A DNA stretch of 39,075 bases from Alphaproteobacteria bacterium (GTDB lineage Bacteria; Pseudomonadota; Alphaproteobacteria; Puniceispirillales; Puniceispirillaceae): contig RFZL01000021.1 in the NCBI GenBank assembly GCA_009920665.1, positions 1-39,075 of the forward strand, given 5' to 3'. This document shows positions 15,864-24,357 of the stretch, piece by piece. The notes under the pieces were generated by a model. That model worked only from the letters and a program-made list of their open reading frames with translations. It made no database searches and was not told the DNA's origin. The translations under genes were made by a program, and so were the position numbers. Numbering within the stretch: the first letter of the stretch is position 1; each line of letters opens with the position of its first letter.

Positions 15864-16562
15864 TCAGACCCGCGCGGCGGCGCGAATGGCGTCGATATTG
15901 TCCCGGTAGCCGGTCTCGCCATCACCCTTGAAGATCGCCGAGCCGGCGACAAGCGCCCGCGCCCCGGCAGCGGTGACAAGGGATGTCGTCTGCGCGGTAA
16001 TCCCGCCATCGACCTCGATCACGATGTCACGGCCGGACGTCATTTGGCGCAGCGTGGCGATCTTGTCGAGCATGCCGTTGATAAAGGACTGCCCGCCAAA
16101 ACCCGGATTGACCGTCATTACAAGGATCAGATCAAGTCGGTCAAGGACATGGCGCAGCATTTCGGCCGGCGTATGCGGGTTCAGCGACACTCCGGCGCGG
16201 CAGCCGAGATCGCGGATCCGCGCCAGGGTCCGGTCGAGATGCTGGCACGCCTCGACATGGACGGTGATGATCTCGGCCCCGGCATCGGCATAGGCGTCAA
16301 GAAGCGCGTCCGGATTCGCCACCATCAGATGCGCGTCGAAAGTCTTGTCGGTCACACCGCGAAGCGCCTTGATGACGGGCGGGCCGAAAGTCAGGTTCGG
16401 CACGAAATGACCGTCCATGACGTCAAGATGGATCCAGTCGGCACCGGCCCGGTCGACAGCCGACACCTCGTCGGCTAGCCGGCTGAAATCCGACGCCAGA
16501 ATGGACGGTGCGATGATGATGCCGTTATCCAAGATGATCTCCGGGCCATGGTCCGACCACAT
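15864..16562 (-). CDS. rpe: Ribulose-phosphate 3-epimerase
   Basis: A 232-residue TIM-barrel enzyme of the pentose phosphate/Calvin routes that interconverts ribulose-5-phosphate and xylulose-5-phosphate. Conserved segments are IIAPSILASDFSRL, DWIHLDVMDGHFVPN (His45, Asp47), FDAHLMV, VMTVNPGFGGQSF and the second acid in EVDGGI, then VAGSAIFKG. Family length is 220-230. The start at 16562 has no clear ribosome site, so a slightly shorter N-terminus is possible, up to the conserved IIIAPS. The glutathionyl-hydroquinone reductase follows closely on the same strand. The 220 bases upstream separate it from the divergent gcdH. Confidence 0.95.
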   Translation of the reverse strand: MWSDHGPEIILDNGIIIAPSILASDFSRLADEVSAVDRAGADWIHLDVMDGHFVPNLTFGPPVIKALRGVTDKTFDAHLMVANPDALLDAYADAGAEIITVHVEACQHLDRTLARIRDLGCRAGVSLNPHTPAEMLRHVLDRLDLILVMTVNPGFGGQSFINGMLDKIATLRQMTSGRDIVIEVDGGITAQTTSLVTAAGARALVAGSAIFKGDGETGYRDNIDAIRAAARV

Positions 16563-16661
16563 TGTGTGCTGTCATAGCCGTGTGGTGACGAAAACTCAAC
16601 TGAAAGGGCGTGCCGGGTCTCTTGCTGTATCATGCGCCTGCCGGTTCACCCTCCTTGGCGG

Positions 16662-16700
16662 GCAGGGTTACTGTGCAGGATTACTGTGCAGGATTACTGT
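16662..16700. repeat. 13-bp tandem repeat, three copies, upstream of gcdH
   Basis: GCAGGGTTACTGT (16662-16674), GCAGGATTACTGT (16675-16687) and GCAGGATTACTGT (16688-16700) follow each other without spacer; the first differs from the others by one base. A further TAAAGTGT follows. The array lies in the 223-base region between divergent rpe and gcdH, about 85 bases before the gcdH start. It could be an iterated operator or a slippage repeat. The rest of the interval shows nothing I can name. Confidence 0.9.
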
Positions 16701-16785
16701 AAAGTGTCGCAGGGGCTACCGCAGCAGATACTTTTTCGGCTATGGTGACGATGCTATCCAATCAGTCACCAGAGGAACATGAATT

Positions 16786-17988
16786 ATGGAAGGCGTTGTG
16801 TCGACGGCCAAGCCCGTTTTTTCCTGGGAGGATCCGTTCCATCTCGACCGGCAGCTCGATGATGAGGAGCGCATGGTCCGTGATACCGCCCGTCAGTTCG
16901 CGCGCGATGTCCTGCTGCCGCGGGTGATCAGCGATTTTCGCGAGGAAACCTTCGATCCCGATGTGATGCGGCAGATGGGCGAGCTCGGGCTCCTCGGCCC
17001 GACCATCCCGCATGAATATGGCGGCGCCGGCGTCAACCACGTGTCCTATGGTCTGGCAGCGCACGAGATCGAGGCGATCGATTCCGGCTATCGCTCGGCG
17101 ATGTCGGTGCAGTCCTCGCTGGTGATGCACCCGATCCACCAGTTCGGCACCGAGGAACAGAAACAGCGCTTGCTGCCGCGGCTGGTGACGGCCGAGCTGA
17201 TCGGCTGTTTCGGTCTGACCGAACCTGATTACGGGTCCGACCCGGGCGGCATGGTGACGAAGGCGGTGAAAGTCGATGGCGGCTATCATCTGAGCGGCGC
17301 CAAGATGTGGATTTCGAACGCGCCGATTGCCGATATCGCCATTGTCTGGGCCAAGCTTGACGGCGTCATTCGCGGCTTCATCATCGAGCGCGAGACCGCC
17401 GGCCCCGGCTTCAGCACGCCGAAGATCGAGGGCAAGTTGTCGCTGCGCGCGTCGATCACCGGATCGCTGCAGATGGACAACGCCTTTGTTCCCGATGCCA
17501 ACATCTTTCCGGAAGTGACCGGCCTGAAAGGCCCGTTCTCATGCCTTAACAAGGCGCGCTACGGCATCGCCTGGGGCACCCTCGGCGCGGCGCAGTTCTG
17601 TTATGACGCGGCGCGAACCTATACGCTGGAGCGCAAGCAGTTCGGACGCCCGCTGGCGGCCAACCAGCTGGTGCAGCTGAAGCTTGCCGACATGCATACC
17701 GAAATCAGTATCGGGCTGCAGGCCTGCCTTCGTGTCGGCCGGTTGCTGGATGAGGGCAACTGCCCGCCGGAGAACATCTCGACAATCAAGCGCAACAGCT
17801 GTGGCAAGGCGCTGGCCATGGCCCGCACGTCGCGCGACATGCATGGCGGCAACGGCATTGCCGAGGAATATCACGTCATGCGCCATCTGATGAATCTGGA
17901 AACCGTGAACACCTATGAGGGCACACATGATGTTCACGCGCTGATTCTCGGCCGCGCCATTACCGGCATCCAAGCCTTCACCGGCTGA
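16786..17988 (+). CDS. gcdH: Glutaryl-CoA dehydrogenase
   Basis: A 400-residue acyl-CoA dehydrogenase-fold flavoprotein that oxidises and decarboxylates glutaryl-CoA to crotonyl-CoA, passing electrons to ETF. GCDH-specific marks are [46 protein letters not shown] and the C-terminal [17 protein letters not shown] with catalytic Glu378. The length is right for the bacterial enzyme. A GAGGA lies about 9 bases before the ATG. A 13-bp tandem repeat sits upstream. The CoA-transferase gene follows after 16 bases, giving a two-gene glutarate unit. The lysine, tryptophan or glutarate catabolic routes would feed it. Confidence 0.95.
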   Translation: MEGVVSTAKPVFSWEDPFHLDRQLDDEERMVRDTARQFARDVLLPRVISDFREETFDPDVMRQMGELGLLGPTIPHEYGGAGVNHVSYGLAAHEIEAIDSGYRSAMSVQSSLVMHPIHQFGTEEQKQRLLPRLVTAELIGCFGLTEPDYGSDPGGMVTKAVKVDGGYHLSGAKMWISNAPIADIAIVWAKLDGVIRGFIIERETAGPGFSTPKIEGKLSLRASITGSLQMDNAFVPDANIFPEVTGLKGPFSCLNKARYGIAWGTLGAAQFCYDAARTYTLERKQFGRPLAANQLVQLKLADMHTEISIGLQACLRVGRLLDEGNCPPENISTIKRNSCGKALAMARTSRDMHGGNGIAEEYHVMRHLMNLETVNTYEGTHDVHALILGRAITGIQAFTG

Positions 17989-18004
17989 CCCGGGGATCAC
18001 CGGC

Positions 18005-19249
18005 ATGACGCAGGGAACCGGGGCGCTGTCGCACCTTCGGGTGCTTGATCTGTCGCGCATTCTTGCCGGCCCCTGGGCAACGCAGATGCTTGGCGATCTC
18101 GGGGCCGACATCATCAAGGTCGAACGCCCTGTCAGCGGCGATGACACGCGCGGCTGGGGGCCACCCTTCGCCGATGCGATGACTGGTGATGCCGCCACCG
18201 ACGCCGCCGCAAGATCGGCCTATTTCTGTTCGGTCAACCGCAACAAGCGCTCGCTCGCCATCGACATCACCTCGCCGGAAGGCGCGGCGATCCTGCGCGA
18301 GCTGGTCCCGCAATGCGATGTTCTTGTCGAAAACTTCAAGGTTGGCGGGCTGGCGAAATACGGGCTTGATTATGACTCGCTGAAGACCGTCAACCCGCGG
18401 CTGGTCTATTGTTCGATCACCGGCTTCGGACAGGACGGGCCGGATTCCGGCCGTGCCGGCTATGATTTCATGATCCAGGGGATGGGCGGGTTGATGAGCG
18501 TCACCGGCGAGCCTGACGGCATGCCAATGAAGGTCGGCGTCGCGCTGGTCGATGTGCTGACCGGCACCAACGCCGCCACCGCCATCCTCGCCGCGGTGAT
18601 GCATGCCGAGCGCACCGGCAGCGGTCAGCATATCGATATGAGCCTGTTTGATGTCAGCGTCGCCAGTCTTGCCAACCAGGCGCTGAACTATCTTGTCGCC
18701 GACCGCGTGCCGGGGCGGCTTGGCAATGCGCATCCGAACATCGTTCCCTATCAGGCCTTCGCCACCGCTGACGGGCATGTCATCCTGGCGGTTGGCAATG
18801 ATTCGCAGTTCCGCAAATTCTGCGATGTCGCCGGGCTGGATGGTCTGGCCGACAATCCTGACTATGCCACCAACAAGGCGCGGGTCATGAACCGGGCCGC
18901 GCTACTGCCACATCTCGAGGCCGCCTTCCGCCAGCAAACCACCGGCTGGTGGCTCGACCAGCTTGCCGTCGTCGGCGTGCCGGCCGGCCCGATCAACCCG
19001 CTCGACAAGGTGTTCGCCGAACCACAGGCCCGGCATCGGGGACTGGCGATACAGATCGGGGATGATCTCAATGGCAGCATCCCGGCTGTGGCAAGCCCGC
19101 TTCGCCTTGCCGCCACACCGCCGGTCGCTTCCGCGCCGCCGCCCCGCCTCGGGGCGCATAGCCGCGACGTGCTACGCGACCTCCTGGTGATGGATGAGAC
19201 ACGGATTGACCGGCTGGTCACCAGCGGCGTGATCGCCGAGTCGTCCTGA
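18005..19249 (+). CDS. Class III (CaiB/BaiF) CoA-transferase, probably glutarate CoA-transferase (SUGCT-like)
   Basis: A 414-residue family III CoA-transferase. It has RVLDLSRILAGPWATQMLGD at the N-terminus, DIIKVERP, the NRNKRSLAID motif and the nucleophilic Asp154 in GYDFMIQGMGGLMSVTGEP. These enzymes form an aspartyl-CoA thioester and move CoA between acids. Placement right after gcdH points to activation of glutarate to glutaryl-CoA, as human SUGCT does with succinyl-CoA or hydroxymethylglutaryl-CoA as donor. That substrate is inference from the neighbour; the family also holds carnitine, formate and bile-acid CoA-transferases. It ends nine bases from the convergent EamA transporter gene. 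Confidence 0.88.
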   Translation: MTQGTGALSHLRVLDLSRILAGPWATQMLGDLGADIIKVERPVSGDDTRGWGPPFADAMTGDAATDAAARSAYFCSVNRNKRSLAIDITSPEGAAILRELVPQCDVLVENFKVGGLAKYGLDYDSLKTVNPRLVYCSITGFGQDGPDSGRAGYDFMIQGMGGLMSVTGEPDGMPMKVGVALVDVLTGTNAATAILAAVMHAERTGSGQHIDMSLFDVSVASLANQALNYLVADRVPGRLGNAHPNIVPYQAFATADGHVILAVGNDSQFRKFCDVAGLDGLADNPDYATNKARVMNRAALLPHLEAAFRQQTTGWWLDQLAVVGVPAGPINPLDKVFAEPQARHRGLAIQIGDDLNGSIPAVASPLRLAATPPVASAPPPRLGAHSRDVLRDLLVMDETRIDRLVTSGVIAESS

Positions 19250-19257
19250 CAGCTGTC

Positions 19258-20139
19258 CTAACCGGACCGCCGCGGCAGCAGCCGGCGAAGCTGGCCGGGT
19301 TCGACAATGACCGCCGCGACACCACCAATGACGATGATCCCGCCAAGCATCACATGCAGACCCGGGCGTTCGCCAAGAAAGCTGACGGCGCCGAGGATTG
19401 TCGATACCGGCAGCAAGAGCAGCACCGGCATCGCCATCGGCACCGGATAGCGCGCCAGAATGAAATACCAGGCCGAATAGCCGACCACCGTCATGACCAC
19501 ACCAAGATAGGCGACCGCCACCCAGTCGGTCGCCGAGGCGCTGGCCAGAACGGGCAGCGGATTCCCCTCGATGAAAACCGAGGCAAGCAGCATCTGCGGC
19601 GCCGCGATCATGCCGATCCAGGCGGTCAGCTGAAAACCGTTGAGCGCATCGCCAAGCCGGCGCACAAGCACCTGCCCGAAAGCCCAGAACAGACAGCCTG
19701 ACAGGACAAGCAGGACACCAAACATCTGGCCCTGAAGCGACGGCGCCCCGACAATGGTGGCAATCCCGCCAATCGACACCGCCATGCCGAATATCTGGCG
19801 GCGGGTCGGCCATTCACGAAGCATCAGCGCGGCGATCACGGTGCCGAACACCACCTCAGACTGAATCAGCAGGATGGCCGGCGTCGCGTCCATCCTGGCA
19901 AGGCCGGAGAATGTCAGGCCATATTGCAGGGTGGCCGAGGTCAGCGCGATGATTGTCAGATCGCGCCAGTGGCCGCGCGGCAATTTCACGAACCAGACAA
20001 GGATCAGCGCCGCGATCAGGAAGCGCATCCCCATCAGCAGCAGTGGCGGGAAATGCGCCAGTCCCGCCTTGGCCAGCACGAAACCAAACCCCCAGGTCAG
20101 CGGCACGACAAGCGCGATCAGAAGATGTAGCGGCGTCAC
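19258..20139 (-). CDS. EamA/DMT-superfamily transporter
   Basis: A 293-residue membrane protein with ten predicted helices arranged as two EamA repeats. The first starts ALVVPLTWGFGFVLAKAGLA; the second lies around WAFGQVLVRRLGDALNGF and has LLPVSTILGAVSFLGERP. Such proteins export or import amino acids and related metabolites. Its start codon overlaps the stop of the M20 deacylase gene (ATGA at 20136-20139), so it is the last gene of the frmA-fghA-ureohydrolase-M24-M20-EamA run. It may move the substrate or a product of that pathway. Direction and ligand cannot be read from sequence. Confidence 0.88.
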   Translation of the reverse strand: MTPLHLLIALVVPLTWGFGFVLAKAGLAHFPPLLLMGMRFLIAALILVWFVKLPRGHWRDLTIIALTSATLQYGLTFSGLARMDATPAILLIQSEVVFGTVIAALMLREWPTRRQIFGMAVSIGGIATIVGAPSLQGQMFGVLLVLSGCLFWAFGQVLVRRLGDALNGFQLTAWIGMIAAPQMLLASVFIEGNPLPVLASASATDWVAVAYLGVVMTVVGYSAWYFILARYPVPMAMPVLLLLPVSTILGAVSFLGERPGLHVMLGGIIVIGGVAAVIVEPGQLRRLLPRRSG

Positions 20140-21341
20140 CCGGACACCTCTTGCATCGTCCCGCCGGTCATCTCGGCAAGCAGCCTGTCGAGGAAGGTCA
20201 GCCCCTCGTCGATCGCCGCCTCGGTGATGAATTCTTCAGGCTGATGCATCTGCGCCATGCCGCCGGGGCCGATCACGATCACATCCATGCCGGCCTGCTG
20301 GAAATACGGACCGTCGGTGCCGAAGGAGACCACCTGCGGTGCTTCGTTCGTCCACAGCCTGCCGACAAGCTCGGCCGCCGCGGACGGTGTTTGCGCCACC
20401 AGTGGCGGCACGTCCGACAGCATCTGCGTGGCAATCTCGCAGGCCGGGTCGCCAGCCTTCATGGCCGGCAGGAGGTCGCTGTCGATAAACGCCATGACAC
20501 GGTTGTAGAGTTGATGCGGGTCCTGCCCCGGAAGCGCCCTGATTTCCCAGTCGATGCGGCATTCACCGGCAATGATGTTGCGCGCCTCACCACCGGTGAC
20601 AGTCCCCACCGACAGGGTCGAGAAAGGCGGGTCGAAGGGGGAGTCGGCCTGCGGGCTGGTGGCGCATTCGGCGGCCAGATCCTCGATAAAGGCGATCAGT
20701 CGCGCCGCCGCATAGATGGCGTTGACGCCGCCAGCCGGGCGCGAGGCATGGCCGGCAACCCCGCGGATATGGGTCACCAGCTCGATCATGCCCTTGTGAC
20801 CGTTAAAGGGGTTCATGCCGGTGGGTTCACCGACAATCGCCAGGCGCGGCGTCACCCCGTTGGCAGCGAGGAAAGCCGGCATCCGCTCGGCCCCGAAACT
20901 GCCGATCTCCTCATCGAAGGTGAAGGCAAGATAGAGCGGCTCGGCAAGCTGTTCGGCCCGTTCCTGAAATGCCGGCGCCATGGCCAGCACCATGGCAAGG
21001 AACCCCTTCATATCGACAGCGCCGCGGCCGATCAGCCGTCCGGTCTCACGCCGCAGGGTAAAGGGATCACCGCCCCATCCCTCGGCAGCGGCCGGCACGA
21101 CATCGAGATGACCCGACAGTAGTACTCCGCCCGGCGCGGCCGGCCCGATCCGTGCCAGCAGGTTGAAGCGGGCCCCGTCTTCATGCGCATCGCGCCAGGT
21201 CTCGACACCAAGCGCGGCAAGACAGGATTCGATATGGCTTACAATATCGTCATTTGGCTGCAGGCTGATGCTGTGAAAACTGACAAGATCGGCCAGCAGC
21301 GCTATCGCCGCCTCGCGGCGCGGGTGACCGCCAGCCATCAT
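20136..21341 (-). CDS. M20-family amidohydrolase, acetylornithine deacetylase-like
   Basis: A 401-residue M20 di-zinc deacylase of the ArgE type. Metal ligands and catalytic residues are visible: His78 and Asp80 in LLSGHLDVVP, Asp110 in GRGAVDMKGF, Glu144/Glu145 in FTFDEEIGSFG, and a late His in MAQMHQPEEF. It would remove an N-acyl group from an amino acid such as N-acetylornithine. Its place downstream of a ureohydrolase and an ectoine hydrolase-like protein suggests a catabolic deacylase rather than the arginine biosynthesis enzyme. The start ATG at 21341 overlaps the M24 gene stop (ATGATGG); the frame reaches 21377, but that lies inside the M24 gene. It overlaps the EamA gene by four bases. 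Confidence 0.87.
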   Translation of the reverse strand: MMAGGHPRREAAIALLADLVSFHSISLQPNDDIVSHIESCLAALGVETWRDAHEDGARFNLLARIGPAAPGGVLLSGHLDVVPAAAEGWGGDPFTLRRETGRLIGRGAVDMKGFLAMVLAMAPAFQERAEQLAEPLYLAFTFDEEIGSFGAERMPAFLAANGVTPRLAIVGEPTGMNPFNGHKGMIELVTHIRGVAGHASRPAGGVNAIYAAARLIAFIEDLAAECATSPQADSPFDPPFSTLSVGTVTGGEARNIIAGECRIDWEIRALPGQDPHQLYNRVMAFIDSDLLPAMKAGDPACEIATQMLSDVPPLVAQTPSAAAELVGRLWTNEAPQVVSFGTDGPYFQQAGMDVIVIGPGGMAQMHQPEEFITEAAIDEGLTFLDRLLAEMTGGTMQEVSG

Positions 21342-22513
21342 GCCGGCACGACATGGACATGCTGCGGAAACGCGCATAGCCGCTCACAGTCGCCGCTGCG
21401 CACATGCAGGGTTTCGCTGAGTTCCATGCCCCAGTCATCCATCCACATGCCGAGGATCACATGCACCACCGCGTCTTCCGGCACGATTGTCACCTCGCCG
21501 GGGCGCAAGGACAGCGTGCGCTCGCCCCAGTCGGGGGCATAGCCGGTGCCGATCGAATAGCCGATCCGGCTTGGCTTCTCGAGGCCGTAACGGTCGAGAA
21601 CACGCTGCCAGGCGGCATGGACATCACCGGCGATCGCGCCGGCCTTCAGGCTGTCCATCACCGCCGCCATGCCCTCTTCGACAGCCGCCGCGGTGCGCTG
21701 CAGATTGTCAGGCGGCGTGCCGAGATGAACAGTGCGTGCCAGCCCGACATTGTAGCGGCGCGCGCAGGCCCCAAGTTCGAAGGCGATTGTCTGGCCGGGC
21801 TCAAGCGGCGCATCGGTCCATAGCGGATGCGCCGTCGCCGCCGCCTCGCCGGCAAGGATCAGCGGATGAATGGCCGGCATGTCGCCGCCCTGCTCCGGCG
21901 TGCCACGAATCTGTGTTGCCACCACATCGGCCATCAGATCGCATTGCCGCACGCCCGGGTGTGCCCCGTCCCAGGCCGTCTGCATCGCCGCCTCGGCAAT
22001 GCGCGCAGCACGGCGCATGATGGCCAGCTCGGCCGGGCTTTTCACCAGCCGCTGCCAGTTCACCAGCAGGTCGGCATCGACAAATTCGGCATCGGGAAGC
22101 CCGTCCCGCAGCGTCGCCATGGCGCGCGGTGACAGAAAATAGCTGTCGCTCTCATAGCCTATCCGTGACGCGCCGAATCCACGCCCCACCATCCAGTCGG
22201 CGACATGCGCCATCGGATGCGTATCGGTGCGCTGGACCAGTGTTTCGGGATAGGCAACAAGCTGCTCCTCGGACAGATAGGTGGTGAATTTCGCCGCCCC
22301 GGCATCCATCAGCCTGCCGCACCAGAACGGCCCGTCATGCAGGTCGACCAGCATCACCTGCGGGGTGTAGAAGGACCAGGCATCATAGCCGGTCAGCCAG
22401 TTGATGTTCGCCGGATCGCCGATGACCAGCGCCGCAAGGCCGCGCTTCTCCATCTCCACCCGCACCCGTGCAAGGCGGGACGCATATTCATCTTTGCTGA
22501 AGGCAGGCGCCAT
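21338..22513 (-). CDS. M24-family creatinase/ectoine hydrolase-like enzyme with lost metal ligands
   Basis: A 391-residue pita-bread protein of the M24 family. Segments NINWLTGYDAWSFYTPQ, HPGVRQCD, SRIGYSIGTGY, PDWGERTLSLRPGE and MWMDDWGMELSE strongly recall ectoine hydrolase (DoeA/EutD). The positions that bind metal in M24 aminopeptidases are changed: the first Asp is Glu246 (FELG) and the second is Gly257 (YNVGLART). A conserved His229 (TAHPLWTD) aligns with the catalytic His of creatinase. So this is a metal-independent C-N hydrolase, not an Xaa-Pro peptidase. The substrate could be ectoine-like, creatine-like or another amidine/guanidino compound. It starts three bases after the ureohydrolase stop and overlaps the M20 gene by four bases. 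Confidence 0.83.
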   Translation of the reverse strand: MAPAFSKDEYASRLARVRVEMEKRGLAALVIGDPANINWLTGYDAWSFYTPQVMLVDLHDGPFWCGRLMDAGAAKFTTYLSEEQLVAYPETLVQRTDTHPMAHVADWMVGRGFGASRIGYESDSYFLSPRAMATLRDGLPDAEFVDADLLVNWQRLVKSPAELAIMRRAARIAEAAMQTAWDGAHPGVRQCDLMADVVATQIRGTPEQGGDMPAIHPLILAGEAAATAHPLWTDAPLEPGQTIAFELGACARRYNVGLARTVHLGTPPDNLQRTAAAVEEGMAAVMDSLKAGAIAGDVHAAWQRVLDRYGLEKPSRIGYSIGTGYAPDWGERTLSLRPGEVTIVPEDAVVHVILGMWMDDWGMELSETLHVRSGDCERLCAFPQHVHVVPA

Positions 22514-22516
22514 GGC

Positions 22517-23485
22517 TTAGCCCCCGTCTCGATAGGCGACGCCGGGAAGCACGCACAGCATCTCATAGAGAAGATTGGCCGCCAGCAACGCGGTATTGCC
22601 CTGCGGGTCATAGGGTGGCGAGACCTCGACAAGGTCGGCCCCGACAAGTGACAGCCCGCGACAGCCGCGGATGATCTCGATCGCCTGGATCGGCGTCAGC
22701 CCGCCAATTTCCGGTGTGCCGGTGCCGGGCGCGAATCCGGGGTCGAGCGAATCGATATCAAAGGTGAGATAGACCGGCCCGTCGCCAAGCGCCGCCCTGG
22801 CCCGCGCGATCAGCGGGGCCGCCGACTGGTGCCACAACTCCTCGGCCTGGACAACGGTAAAGCCCCGGTCACGCGCCCAGTCGAAATCGCCTGCCGTGTA
22901 GCCGGTGCCGCGCAGACCGATCTGCCAGGTGCGGTGCGGGTCGATCAGCCCTTCCTCGACGGCGCGCCGGAACGGTGTGCCATGCGCGATGGCCTCGCCG
23001 AACATATGGTCATTGATATCGGCATGCGCGTCGACATGGATCAGCCCGACCGGCCCGTGACGGCGCGCGATGGCGCGCAGCACCGGCAGCGTCAGCGTAT
23101 GATCGCCGCCAAGCGTCAGCGGGATCACATCATACGCCAGCACATTGTCATAAAAACCGGTGATCCGCGCCACCGAATCCTTGAGGTCGAAGGTGTTGAT
23201 CGGCACGTCGCCCAGATCCCCGACACGCAGCGAATCAAACGGCGCGGCGCGGGTCCACATATTATAGGGGCGCAACATTACCGATTCGGCGCGGATCTGC
23301 TTTGGCCCGAACCGCGTTCCCGGCCGATTCGAGGTGCCAACATCAAGCGGGATGCCGATAAAGACAGCATCCATGTCGGCGGCGCTGTCGATGGCCGGAA
23401 GGCGCATCATTGTTCCCGGGCCGGCAAAGCGCGGCATTTCGTTGCCGCCGAGCGGTTGCGGGAAATCCGCCGCGTCGTCACTCAT
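22517..23485 (-). CDS. Ureohydrolase of the guanidinobutyrase/guanidinopropionase (agmatinase) family
   Basis: A 322-residue arginase-fold enzyme that splits a guanidino group to urea and an amine. The binuclear Mn site is complete: His129 in LTLGGDHTLTL, Asp152/His154/Asp156 in HVDAHADIND, and Asp243/Asp245 in FDIDSLDP. The N-terminus QPLGGNEMPRF and the segment TRFGPKQIRAESVMLRPYN are very close to Pseudomonas GbuA/GpuA, so guanidinobutyrate or guanidinopropionate is more likely than agmatine. Guanidine itself is another option, because guanidine hydrolase belongs to the same superfamily. It starts 35 bases after fghA and is followed by the M24, M20 and EamA genes with almost no gaps. Confidence 0.88.
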   Translation of the reverse strand: MSDDAADFPQPLGGNEMPRFAGPGTMMRLPAIDSAADMDAVFIGIPLDVGTSNRPGTRFGPKQIRAESVMLRPYNMWTRAAPFDSLRVGDLGDVPINTFDLKDSVARITGFYDNVLAYDVIPLTLGGDHTLTLPVLRAIARRHGPVGLIHVDAHADINDHMFGEAIAHGTPFRRAVEEGLIDPHRTWQIGLRGTGYTAGDFDWARDRGFTVVQAEELWHQSAAPLIARARAALGDGPVYLTFDIDSLDPGFAPGTGTPEIGGLTPIQAIEIIRGCRGLSLVGADLVEVSPPYDPQGNTALLAANLLYEMLCVLPGVAYRDGG

Positions 23486-23520
23486 CTCACCATGCTCCGC
23501 AGTTGATCATGAACACCGGA

Positions 23521-24348
23521 TCACAGCCGCGCCGCATGCCAGCGGAGGTGATCCTCCATGAAGGTGGAAATGAAATAATAGGAATGGCCATATCCGGGCT
23601 GCATCCGCAGCGTCAGCTCGGTCAGCCCGCCCTTGCAGACATCCCCGAACAGCCATGGCCGCAAGCCGGTTTCAAGAAAACTGTCGGCATCGCCCTGGTC
23701 GATCAGGATTTCGGGAAAGGCGTGGCCGTCCTCGACAAGCGCCACCGCGTCCCAGGCCCGCCAGTCATCGCTGTCGGGGCCAAGATAGCGGGTGAAGGCA
23801 TTCGCCGCCCAACCGGCCGTCGACGGGTTGACGATCGGCGCGAAGGCCGAACAGCTGCGAAAGCGCTGGCTGTTGCGAAGTGCCATCACCAGGGCACCAT
23901 GGCCACCCATCGAATGGCCGAAAATCCCTTCGCGCGCCATGTCGACCGGGAAGTTCGCCGCGATCACCGCGGGCAAGTCCTCCAGCACATAGCTGTACAT
24001 CCGGTAGTTCGCATCATAGGGCGCCACCGTCGCATCGACATAGAATCCGGCCCCCGACCCGAACTGCCAGTCATCCTCATCCGGCACATCATCACCGCGC
24101 GGGCTGGTATCGGGACAGATAATAGCGATCCCGAGCTCCGCCGCGGCGCGCCGGTATTCGCCCTTCTCCATGACATTGGCATGCGTGCAGGTCAGCCCCG
24201 ACAGATACCACAGCACCGGCACCGGCCCGTGCTCGGCCTGTGGCGGCAGGTAGACGGCAAAGGTCATGTCGCATCGGGTGACCTGCGAGGCGTGGCGATA
24301 GACACCCTGGACACCGCCAAAGGATTTTTCAGTCGACAGCGTTTCCAT
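23521..24348 (-). CDS. fghA: S-formylglutathione hydrolase
   Basis: A 275-residue esterase-D-type serine hydrolase that turns S-formylglutathione into formate and glutathione. The nucleophile is Ser146 in GIFGHSMGGHGAL. The acid and histidine lie in ILIDQGDADSFL and QPGYGHSYYFI, and LSGLTCTHANVMEKG is the family oxyanion segment. Length and all signatures are standard. It lies nine bases after frmA, completing the glutathione-dependent formaldehyde route, and 35 bases before the ureohydrolase. Confidence 0.95.
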   Translation of the reverse strand: METLSTEKSFGGVQGVYRHASQVTRCDMTFAVYLPPQAEHGPVPVLWYLSGLTCTHANVMEKGEYRRAAAELGIAIICPDTSPRGDDVPDEDDWQFGSGAGFYVDATVAPYDANYRMYSYVLEDLPAVIAANFPVDMAREGIFGHSMGGHGALVMALRNSQRFRSCSAFAPIVNPSTAGWAANAFTRYLGPDSDDWRAWDAVALVEDGHAFPEILIDQGDADSFLETGLRPWLFGDVCKGGLTELTLRMQPGYGHSYYFISTFMEDHLRWHAARL

Positions 24349-24357
24349 ATCGTCGCT

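Noticed and set aside
21338-22513. Calling the M24 gene doeA (ectoine hydrolase)
   Set aside because: The similarity is strong, but the expected doeB, doeC and doeD partners are absent and the neighbour is a ureohydrolase, so the exact substrate name is not justified.
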